Source: Chiua virens
Taxonomy: Eukaryota > Basidiomycota > Agaricomycetes > Boletales > Boletaceae
DNA length: 64,000 nucleotides
NCBI GenBank assembly: GCA_019787685.1
Contig: JAHNUO010000026.1
Coordinates: forward strand, 124,001-188,000
Direction: 5' to 3'
Position numbers and translations under genes: made by a program. Shown here in pieces: positions 54,950 to 64,000 of the stretch (within the stretch, counting starts at the first letter, position 1; each line of letters opens with the position of its first letter). The notes beneath the pieces were generated by a model. It had not been told where the DNA came from. It saw only the letters and a list, made by a program, of their open reading frames with translations, and did not search any database.

Positions 54950-56578
54950 TACGACCTTCAGTCCCCCCAGGGCCTGGCCCGGCGGTCGCGGATACTTCCA
55001 GCTGTTATACAGACTTTGATTGGCTCATGAGCCGTGTACAGGTCCTCAGCCAGGCAACGAGAATGGAAAACAGCAGGTATGTTCACGTTATCAAGCTATT
55101 TTGAGCACTCCGGTGAGTGATCGGATGACACCCTGTGGCGCATGACAAGGCACCTTGAATAATGAACGTTTGAATCCTGTGCAGCGCCAGGTTCAACTTG
55201 GTATTACCACTTCCCGGCGCGTCGCCCGATCAGTCCTTGGTTAGCAATGCAGCGCGATGTCGAGCGGTTCGCCTTCCACGCCTGCGTCACCGACGTGGTC
55301 GATGCCATGAGTTGCTGGTCGCGTTCTCCAGGCCCCAGGTCAGTGTAACCTGGGTAACTTTACGAGAACGTACGACTGCAGGCGAGATCTTCGACGACGA
55401 ACTGCCCCTCGCGTTACATCCGCTGAAGTTGGCATTTTCTTCGGGAAGAGAAAGTGATCGCTGACAGCTCGGATCTGTCAATGTCGACCGAAAAAGTTGA
55501 GCGACGAGCGCGGTTTCACCTTTTTAGTTTGGTCATATAGACTGGCCCGCTGAGCTGCGTGTCTTGACAGTCTGCCGTGCGCGTGAGGTATGCCAAATGA
55601 TTCCCGAGCACATACCGCCCATGCCGTGCGTGCCGTTTGTGCGGAGACGAAAAGCTATATTAGCGAAATTAAATAATAAAAACATACTCATCAAGTCTAC
55701 AGGATTAAACTGCCATATCAAGGTTCAGGACAGGTTGCATTGACAGGCCGCATCACTGACTGATCGTTCTTACCCCGGCCGCTTTACCCTCTTCGTCTCC
55801 TGCGCTGTGTACAAGTTGCTGCCTCGTGCTATGAGCACGTTTTCTGGCCCATGAGCTAATAGTGATGGACCTAGGCAGCACTTCGGCATTTCGGAAATCC
55901 TGGATTCTGAGACTTCCGGAAATTGAACTCGGCTTCTAGCTGAATATTACTTAAATTAAATATGACATAAATTCCGAGCGAACCTCCTGGACGATTTCTG
56001 TGAGTAATTCTGTACACTTCATGTTCTATATATCGGACTGATTGACCACAGTCGGATCGTAACTGAGTTGCGACCGTGATCTACTTGAGCGCTCGTCTTA
56101 TTACAAACGATCATTTCTGCTGTGCAGCCGATTTGACTCAGAACTGGGTGTCATCACATGTCCATGTTAAGCTCGCAATCACCGCAATCACTCTATGGTG
56201 GGGATGCATCGCTTATACGTGTCCTCCGAATGGTGACCATGCTAAATTAAAAAGGGGAAACCTCACTGTCTCTCAATCCCTCCCGGTTGGAGCTAGTACT
56301 GATCAAGTTTAGTTACTTAAGTATGAAACCAGGGGGGCGAAGCCCGCGTGCCTGAGCGCAAAGAGAGTGGGTGCAAGTGATGCCAGGCAGTCGGAACTTG
56401 ATTCAAGGAAACCCGACGGAGTCGCCCGGACTCGAGACATAGTATGTACATAATCGGGAACCATTGCGGTGCTCGAAAAAACTCCTTCCTGTTGTGGTGC
56501 ATCACTAGGGACCACTAGGCTAAGTCACCAGTATAAATAAGTACTAGTCCATACACGAGGTAAAATGGCGCATATTTA
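54950..56578. other. Intergenic without a recognised gene
   Basis: Frames on both strands at 55198-55481 overlap each other and show no family resemblance. The region 55900-56330 is AT-rich and appears empty. Copy-2 promoter similarity to copy 1 fades at about 55050. Confidence 0.35.
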
Positions 56579-56607
56579 CAGTCGACTCTCTTCAAGTAAC
56601 CCATACC
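56579..56607 (+). repeat. Left terminal inverted repeat
   Basis: Begins CAGTCGACTCTC and ends ACCCATACC. It matches the inverse of 57375-57400 apart from a few substitutions and a small indel. Confidence 0.7.
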
Positions 56608-56924
56608 TTGCATAACCCATACTCTCCAATAACACATACTAGTACAATTTTGGCTTTCCCGAGTTGGTATTGACAGGGATTTTATCACCAAACCCCACAA
56701 CCCATACATAGTGGGAACTTCCTTCCATATTTAAACATTAATCTGACTCCGAATGGCAACTCTGTCCCAAGCCATGCGCCTTGCTGATCTTGAAGCTTGA
56801 AGCTCTGAAGATGATGACTACGACGACCATCCGAAAATTGCTGGCGTAAGGCTGGGTTTCTGCCCGACGTCGCGCATTCAAATATTCATCCGAGTCTCAC
56901 CCAGCCCACCCTTCTTATCCTATC

Positions 56925-57243
56925 GTGGAACTTGCAGAAAGGCACACCAACACGGCCTTGGATGATTTGGAGGTCACCAGAGTGCTCCAACGCGCCAACC
57001 AGATGGATATCCCGGAACTTCTCAACCCTGCAGCGGAGACCCACAATGTTTTTGATGTGAGCAGTCATGGAGGCCAAGGAGGCGCGAGAGAGGAGGCAGC
57101 GACGAAGTCAACGACACAAAAGACTTGAAGCTCCCGCTGAACCCACTCCAACCCACAGCCAGGCGCTTCATGCATCATTGCTTTTGAAGACTGAGTATCT
57201 TGCCGATATGGACGACCCGGTTGCACAGAAGTTGGAGATATGA
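56925..57243 (+). pseudogene. C-terminal remnant of a pogo-type transposase
   Basis: The frame contains ALDDLEVTRVLQRANQMDIP and ELLNPAAETHNVFD. After a frame change it contains PTHSQALHASLLLKTEYLAD followed by MDDPVAQKLEI at about 57208. The pattern of an N-x-M segment before LLNPAAE, then a DDP-A-KLE ending, is what I recall for basidiomycete pogo transposases. The DDE catalytic part and DNA-binding part are absent. Confidence 0.5.
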
Positions 57244-57374
57244 TCGATGTGCTGGGATCCTTTGGATGCATCCTGTTCACTGAGCGCAGAGTAGTCCTAG
57301 ACAAATGATACCATTATGTGCCAACATTGTTCGCCCCATACTCTCCAAAAACCTATACCTTGGGCTCTTTCCCG

Positions 57375-57400
57375 GGTATGGGTTATGAGAGAGTCGATTG
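57375..57400 (-). repeat. Right terminal inverted repeat
   Basis: Begins GGTATGGGTTATGAG and ends GAGTCGATTG next to TA. It is the counterpart of 56579-56607. Confidence 0.7.
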
Positions 57401-57402
57401 TA

Positions 57403-57854
57403 TATGCCGCCGCATCAAGCAATCCGACCTCCTAGGTTAGCCGAGGCATATACAGTATTTGTGTCACAAAGAGCACATGCTGGTCCATGCAGTCCACATT
57501 CCTCACAAGTGATCGAGTGAAATGATGAATTAGTCTCCGAGCGACGAAATGCAACCCCCAACGCGAGATACGACTGAGCATGTATTTTGCGTACATCCAG
57601 CACGGTCTAGAAATAAACACTAGCAAGTAAATGAAAGAGCAAAAGACAACAAGGACCCAACTGCAGCCCCACAGGCCGATACACAATATGTACCAGTATG
57701 TACCATGTCTACAAGCTATGTACGAAAAGAATACAAGACAAAAAAGGGAGAACACGAAAACGACAACGTGAAGAAAGGAGGGACGTTGAATGACGAAAGG
57801 TGTACATACGGCCCTACACTCAGCGTCCAGACGTCCAACGCCCAACAACCTGCC
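57403..57854. other. Intergenic, 3' side of the HSF gene
   Basis: A minus-strand frame (57432-57848) with hydrophobic runs lies directly after the HSF stop and is most likely 3' untranslated sequence. No gene is supported. Confidence 0.35.
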
Positions 57855-60800
57855 TCATCGTCCATACGAACTCCCACTCCTTCCTCTCCCCGTCCAATTG
57901 GCGCTCAACCCACCCTGCACCGAACTGCCATCCCCACCTGCAGCTCCGCCCCACATCGGTGCTGAATCGCTCCGCGACCGTAACCCTACCACCTTGTTAC
58001 CCGTATTCGCAGTCAAACCCGTACCCGTCGTCGGCGAAGAGAGCTTGACATCCTCCCCCACCTCATTCCGTACGATATCCATATCCTCTGCTGTCTGGAC
58101 CTTGTCACTCTCCGTTCGCGCACGCTTTTCCACTGGTCCGTTATCCTCCGTCTGGAGTGTGAGTGTGATATTGGGCTGCCTCTGTAACCTCAGACCATTT
58201 CTCACATGCCCAGGGTCTTGGCTGGGAAAGACGGACATGAAATCGGAAGCCGTTGGTGAGGACGAGGGGGTATGTAAATGGGAAAATTGAGACGGACCCG
58301 CAGTCATCGAGTTAGAGATAGAGAGAGAGAGGTTCGTATGCGATGCGTTTGGGTTAGTTTGAGTCAACGATTCTCGTGATGGAGACCGGGAATGTAAACT
58401 GAGATAGGGCGAGGGTGAAGTCGGTGAAGTGATGAAGATGTTTGGTGAGTGTTGCGGATGACGTGAAAATGAATGCGGCGAGGGTGAAGGTGACGGTGAA
58501 GGGATTGGGATCGTTATAGGAGAAGGAGAAGTGTCAAAAGACAGAGAGAGCTCCTGAAGCTCTTGCAGAATGTTGGGCGGATCTAATCACCCCTTGAGTA
58601 TGCAAAAACGAAAACTGAGGATAAAATTGAAACTCACTTCCATCTGGCTCTCGATCTATGCACATATTGACCACTGTGTTGCCACCCGAGGTTAGACCGA
58701 CACTGGCGTTGCCTTTGGCCGAAAAGTCCACCAATGCCTTGACAACACCGACGAGTTTCTCGACTCTTTTCCTCTCCTTCAAGATCTCGCACTCCGCCCA
58801 TCGCCTCCATTGCTCTCCTTCAGCTGATGTTTCGGCAGGATTAAACGAAAGGCCAGGCACGTTGAACCCACCACCTGTTCCGAAAAAGCGAGAACTCTGA
58901 GGGTCCCAACCTTCCCCGCCCTGACTTGCACCCATTCCAATACCTGTCACAGGACCACTCATAGCGTCATCCTCCTCCCAATCGATATCCCTATCACCAT
59001 CATCTCCCAAATTCGAGGACGACCTCGAATGTGTAAGGGTATGACCGCTTTCTAGACCCAGACTCGCGGTCGGTCCATGATTTGCTGTCGGTGACCCGTA
59101 CTGAGGGACACGACTGCTCAACGACTTGACTTCCCGCCAGAGCGCACGGTTCTCTTCGTGGAGATCGGATAAAAGACGAGCGACTTCTCCTGGAAGTTCA
59201 ATACTATTTTAATGAGACGTTATTACCATTCTCTCGCGCAGACCTGGGAAAGGTAGCCTCACCGGTTCCTTTCTCTTGGGTCGGGCTCTAGCGCCTTGCG
59301 CTTTATCGCTTCTAGCAGATCTGGGCGGTTACGTAGAAATTTAGGATGAGAAAATTCCCACGTTTGGGAGGAAGAGGATGTGCGTTGGGCACGCGGGGTC
59401 TATTGTGATGATAACGGTGATTGCAAGCATGCGTATTTTACGTTGTTGCGCATATATGCAAACAAGGGCAAAGTTAAGTTCAAAGACAGCGCATATAGGG
59501 ATCAAACATGATCATTACGATCAGAAAAGTGCGTGAGGCATGCAGGTGACGCACCCTATTGATCTTGTGGAATCCGTACATATTGAGTTGACGAACAAAT
59601 GACGAGAACTGCGTATATTCAACGCCGAAAACATACAAGGAAGGAAGAAGAGACGTACGTTGTTGTGCTTGAAATGTGATCCCAGTATGCTCCTACTAAA
59701 CTCGCCCACGTTCGAGACAACGAAGCTAACAAGGGATCGCGTCAATTTGACATCTGAACATCTCCGAGGATTAACACGAAAATAACCAATTACCTTGTCC
59801 CTAAGTCCGTCCATGTGATGAAATGCTGCGACTTTGCGTCATTGATCATGCTATGGCATCATTGGTTAGCATATAGATGTAGAATGGTAAACGCGGCCTA
59901 CTGATAGAGTTTCGTTACGAAGTTGTTGGTGCCAGCCGATTTTCCTATGACTGTCTGCCCTTGTTGAGCGGGCGACCCAGACGACTTAGAGTTGGCTGCG
60001 CATGGAAAGAAAAGATATCAGGGCAAGTGGAAGTTTTGAAAGACATGCTTACCAAAAGAACCACCAGCAGAAAACGAGGGACTGCCATAATCATCTTCGG
60101 AGCCGTCATCGCCAATAGCGGAAAAGGGTGCAGCGCTGTCTATTTCATCGTAAGGAGAGGTGGGGGGGTTGCACTCTAGATGAGGAAGAGAAGGCTGTGG
60201 GGAGTGTAACCGAGAGAGGGAGGAGTGTGAGTGAGAATGTGAAAGAGAATTCGAGTGCGAATGTGAGGGGTGAGAGGACGGGGAAGACGCGGGAGAGGTA
60301 GGGAGAGGAGGAGAGGAGGCAGTGGTTGTGATTATGGGATGAGGAAGGATGGGTTGACCTGGCTGCGAGGAAGAGTAAGAGTGGGAGTGGGAATGTTGGT
60401 GCATGCTGTGTGCAGCGGTGCCGGCAGATGCAGAGACGGGGAGAGTATTCGTAAGGCTGCGCTTTCTGGGGACCGTTTTGGCGACGGCGAGTTCAGAGGA
60501 AGAGCCAGTGCTGGGCCGCCTCTGATTGAGAAGAGAGTCTGGGGAGGGAGAGAGACCGCTGGATGCATCCTCGAAGTTGTAGGTGAACTGAGGCTGGGGG
60601 GAGAGAAGGGGCACGTTTGAGGGGGAGATTGGTGTTATTGGGGAGACCGAAGATGTGCTTGGAATGGAATGAGAGTGTGCATGGTGAGGTTGATGCGAGA
60701 TCGAGGGGTGGGCATGAAGCTGATGAGGGTGGAACTGTCCTGGCTGCGCTTGGTGAGGGCCGATTGGAGAGAGGGTCGGTGGCGATGCGACGGAGAGCGC

Positions 60801-61052
60801 ACTGAGATTGAGGGAGAGCGTCGCAGTCTGACGGGGATTGACATCAGCGGGCGGATATGTCTGGGGTGCACCGGGCTGCTGTTGCTGAGAGGGTGACTGT
60901 GAAGGAAAGAAATAAGTGCCGGCGGAGACGGGGGAGGGGAATGGTTGCTGTTGCTGGGTTGGTTGAGGCTGCTGTGGGGTCAGGAGATGTGGTGGCCAGA
61001 CACGCTGAGGGTTTGGCTGAGACTGTTGGGGACCGAAGTCAGTATAGTCCAT
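57855..61052 (-). CDS. HSF1: Heat-shock-factor-type transcription factor
   Basis: This is a DNA-binding regulator of the heat-shock response or a related stress programme. Exon 1 encodes about 330 residues rich in Gln, Ser, Pro and His (MDYTDFGPQQSQPNPQRVWP onward). It splices at GGSF to ANSKSSGSPAQQGQTVIGKS. The HSF DNA-binding domain is spread over several small exons (59270-59970): NNFVTKLYQ, MINDAKSQHFITWTDLGTSF, FSRSILGSHFKHNNFSSFVR, QLNMYGFHKINR, TWEFSHPKFLRNRPDLLEAI. A short heptad-like region (ARLLSDLHEENRALWREVKS) follows. The rest is a long Ser-rich C-terminus ending SGSSYGR at 57855. An in-frame upstream ATG at 61127 would add 25 residues; 61052 is preferred because it matches the low-complexity N-terminus. 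The name HSF1 is a family-level guess: Sfl1 or another HSF member is possible. Confidence 0.85.
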
Positions 61053-61288
61053 CTGTACTGGGGGAACGGGCAGAGACGAAGAAAGATCCCGTCTTAAGAG
61101 TACTATGAGCACGTCGTTCCAGTGCACCGCCTCGGCGAGCTGCAGGGGAGAGCATGCACCTCACTATTTCCTTTTATAGATTTCGGCATCCTTTCGGCAA
61201 CCGTCCACTTCTTACAGCTTGGTTTCTGACGTAATCAATACCACAGCCTCTCCTTCGCCGTCCTCTCACGTGTCGTGCTACCCCATGC

Positions 61289-62526
61289 CATCAAAACGTG
61301 CCTATTCCTCCGGATCACCTTCACCCTGTTCCCTGGCACCTCGCTTCCATCCTTGGGCCCTTCCTCACCCACTCTCAGACACCCTCGCCTCGAATATTTC
61401 CCCAGCCGATCCGACCCCCTCGATGACGCTATCACAATTCACCCTGGATCACAACAAGTCCCTGAAACGCCGCAGCGCCGTCTCCACGAGTTGAGTAAAC
61501 TAAGCTCCGCGGTCACAACCACGCCTCTGGCCACCCGCAAAACACATTGACGTCGACCATTGAATGATCATCTTCGATCTATGTAGCTGACTATCTTGCT
61601 TCTACATTAGGAATGCCTCTCACACGACCGAGTATGCCTCCCCGAGGGCAACCTCGATTTATAGTAAACCGATTCCCACATCCGACTCTCCCGATCGTGA
61701 ACTCCAAACCAATGCCAACGGGCGCAGACCGCAAACGCGTCCATTTCTATCGTTCATCTCGATTGCACCCAGCGGCCAATGACACCTACCGCATATCCGC
61801 TTCAAAAAGCATGGGTTACATCCTCCGCTCATCTTTTCCGTTTCCAACGCGTTCCTACCTTCCATTTGACGTTGCCATCAATTCTTATTCTTTCCAGGAC
61901 CCAGGGACAGCCTGATCCGATAGCACCTCCCCTTCGATGCCAGTGTCCCGCCTGTTCTCAGTCTCGATTCTTACGTCCCTCATGGTCATCGCGCCAGCGG
62001 ATAATCGTTCGCATCCCATCCTCACCGTCAGGATGCACAATAGCTGTGTCTCTTCACCGATCTCGACTATCACATATCCGCGGGGTCCCCACGACGCAAC
62101 AGCCGATCAAGGGCCATCGTCAGGCGGTCGCGCTCACCGCGCGGCGATGTGATTCTCTCCTCGGGCGCTCTCACCGACCCAGATGTATTCGTACCGGCGC
62201 TTAAGAAGATTCCACTACGTCATACCTACATTGAAAGAGGCAGTGTCGCATATTCATTGCCAGTAACGGGCATCTCCCTAATGACCAATACCACTTTATT
62301 GAACTCATCGGCGACTCGACGCCGTTGCTTATGTGGGGCCAACACAGTCGATGGCTATGCGCGTGCGGTTGACCTCGCTGTACAGTGCTGGGACTCAGGC
62401 TTATCCGCGATGTCCGTCAAACCCGACAGAGACTCCACACACATGTGCGTGCTCGCCAGGCTAAGGAACCCACCCCTGAGGCCTCAAGCTTCAGGAGAGC
62501 CCAAATACTCTATTACAAATGTCTAG
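61289..62526 (+). CDS. Unresolved gene, possibly multi-exon
   Basis: Pieces with coding-like composition appear in changing frames: MPSKRAYSSGSPSPCSLAPR and SPADPTPSMTLSQFTLDHNK at 61289-61494; PSRSDPLDDAITIHPGSQQV in an overlapping frame up to 61550; SHTTEYASPRATSIYSKPIP followed by PDRELQTNANGRRPQT around 61620-61770; and an open frame 62149-62526. Splicing that joins them was not found and no family is recognised. It is divergent from the HSF gene with about 240 bp between starts. It might equally be UTR and non-coding DNA. Confidence 0.25.
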
Positions 62527-64000
62527 TGTGACGACTGCGTCGGGTACCAGAAATCATGCCATCGCGTTCTGTATAACCCTCTACCCTGGATAATGAACTG
62601 AGCCTTTCCATTCCAGCAGAGGTCATCTAGCAGTCACCGAAGAAACAGGTTGGAGATGGGGACCTTCTATGTAGAAGGGTCGCAGGTGAGCTTCACCTCT
62701 CTTCTTCCGGGCCGCCGTTCCCCCGCGTGTTACTTAGGTAAGCAGATAGAACTGTGCACGATACAAGACATGAATGACATGACATGATAGCCAAGCTGAA
62801 CTGCAAGCCATGCCCCCTACGCCATCGGCATTAGTAACGATAGTCAGCGCCTTCCCACTTACACTATATGAAATCAGAACCAACCGTTCCTATCGCTTCC
62901 TGCCAGTCAGTCTGAGACGTTGTCCAGTGAGCCCTTTACTGCGTGGTGGGTCTGGTCGATCGTTGACGCCACGGTTCTAGGGTCCAGCGAGCTATCTGAC
63001 ACATCAAACCCGCCATTCATTCGTTGATCCGGTAATGCGGAGCACCGAACACGCCAATCAATCGAGGAAAGGGACAAACGATGGCGTAAATGTCCACTCT
63101 TCCCAAGCACGGCATCACGGTGAGCCACCGGACGACGATCCGCCACAACCGTTCTCGTGTCCAACACGTCACAACGATGCCGATGCATGACTGATATCTC
63201 ACAGCCGACAAATCATCCCCTGAAGTCAATTCGCGCGATATCACCCACTGGCAACTTGAAGATGTGGACCCTTGTTATCGATGATCGATGATCTGCCACA
63301 TCGATTTGTGCAAGGGGCCCCACACGTCGCGGATGTACGTCCGAGCGGGGGCTTCTAGCGGTTTTTCGGCGGCCGGAGCTTTGGGCTTCTTGGGACATGT
63401 GCTCGATGGTCACGTTCAACTGAGATTGGCGCGATTCGGGTGGGAACGGACAATATTTATTACCATGCACTTTACGGTCGTCGGATTACATACAAAGTAG
63501 TACTTGTCAACCCTAGTACGGTGCCAGACGGCCGAATCGGTCGTGTCATGGACTCCGGCTGCAGCTACCAAATCTTGGACTCCATGAACGTGGCTTACTC
63601 TCCAAGCCTCATCCTGCCGGTGGACTGCGACCTGCTGCGGTTTCTCTGGACGCACATTTTGTCAGCATTCCAAATTTTGGTGAGAAACCGGGGATGTCAT
63701 CAATCCGAATGCTTTTCTTCGTGGCTGACCAGTCTATTAGATCGTGAAGACCGCGCCGGCTGTGAATCAACACGGACCAAGGGAAGTGTGAATACACTAC
63801 AGTGTATCAGTAAGTGCAAATGAATGAGAATGACCTATGCTTACTTCCAGTCGTGGTGGAAAGAGACTGGAGGAAGGCATGAGGCGTCGACTTGGGTAAG
63901 GAGGTATATAGTGTAATGTAGGAAATGTACGTAGTGAAAGGCTAACTCTCAGCCCTGTTCGTACTTTTTCGACAAGCGCCTCTCATCTCGTGAAGATCAA
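62527..64000. other. Right end of the window without a recognised gene
   Basis: Overlapping frames on both strands around 63000-63820 (e.g. 63213-63470 minus, 63440-63823 plus) have no family resemblance. Possible donor and acceptor sites near 63810-63850 hint at a plus-strand transcript, but nothing can be supported. Confidence 0.3.

Larger units (their letters stand above)
56579..57400. mobile_element. Short pogo-like DNA transposon with intact ends
   Basis: The element is 822 bp and is flanked by TA on both sides (56577-56578 and 57401-57402). The left terminus begins CAGTCGACTCTC and the right terminus ends GAGAGTCGATTG, its imperfect inverse; both continue to AACCCATACC. TA target duplication and a CAGTCGA terminus fit the pogo/Tigger group of Tc1/mariner elements. 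Several extra AACCCATAC-like words lie just inside each end (56608-56640 and 57341-57362). The interior keeps only the last part of a transposase frame, so the copy is non-autonomous and must have been moved by a full element. A second right end of the same family is at 588-656. Confidence 0.72.

Noticed and set aside
58310..58340. GAGATAGAGAGAGAGAG microsatellite
   Set aside because: It is within the HSF coding region (Ser/Leu/Ile run) and needs no separate explanation.
60270..61108. Plus-strand Arg/Gly-rich frames opposite HSF exon 1
   Set aside because: They are antisense shadows of the Ser/His/Pro-rich coding sequence.

Overview
The window looks like nuclear DNA from a basidiomycete fungus, most likely an Agaricomycete. 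Genes are split by many short GT-AG introns of about 45-70 bp. The gene set includes a laccase, a secreted GH3 glucosidase, several DUF6533/DUF6534-type seven-helix membrane proteins, a GPATCH1 homologue, a DEP/DH/PH/CNH Rho exchange factor, an HSF-type transcription factor and an Argonaute. All identifications come from reading translations and motifs by eye. No database search was possible, and the species cannot be named.

Layout. 0-1 kb: the right end of a pogo-like transposon and an unrecognised ORF. 1-2 kb: tubulin cofactor B (+). 2.2-4.1 kb: a secreted Ser/Thr-rich protein (-). 4.6-8.1 kb: GH3 beta-glucosidase (-). 10.4-12 kb: the ribosome-biogenesis WD40 protein Mak11 (+). 12.1-13.2 kb: remains of a decayed gene. 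13.4-15.5 kb: laccase (+). 16.1-19 kb: Argonaute (-). 19-23 kb: mostly empty. 23-25 kb: DUF6534 membrane protein (+). 26.3-29 kb: FAD monooxygenase copy 1 (-). 30.1-30.6 kb: pogo transposase relic. 31.4-33.2 kb: DUF6533 membrane protein (-). 33.4-33.8 kb: pieces of another membrane protein. 34.7-37.8 kb: GPATCH1 (+). 37.9-39.5 kb: METTL2/Trm140-type tRNA methyltransferase (-). 40-46.1 kb: RhoGEF (+). 47.3-48.6 kb and 50.3-52 kb: a degenerate and an apparently intact DUF6533 paralogue (+). 52.2-54.9 kb: FAD monooxygenase copy 2 (-). 56.6-57.4 kb: a complete 822-bp pogo-like element with terminal inverted repeats and TA target duplication. 57.9-61.1 kb: HSF transcription factor (-). 61.3-64 kb: unresolved.

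How it fits together. Housekeeping genes (TBCB, MAK11, GPATCH1, TRM140, RhoGEF, HSF) alternate with accessory stretches. The accessory stretches hold secreted oxidative and glycosidic enzymes, duplicated monooxygenases, the expanding seven-helix family and transposon debris. The most notable observations are: an otherwise intact 865-residue Argonaute whose third catalytic Asp is Asn (predicted slicer-defective); two flavin monooxygenase copies 26 kb apart with a 187-bp block about 98% identical across an intron; a Rho exchange factor with two tandem DH modules; and a pogo-like miniature element whose ends carry repeated AACCCATACC motifs, with a second copy of its end at the left edge of the window.
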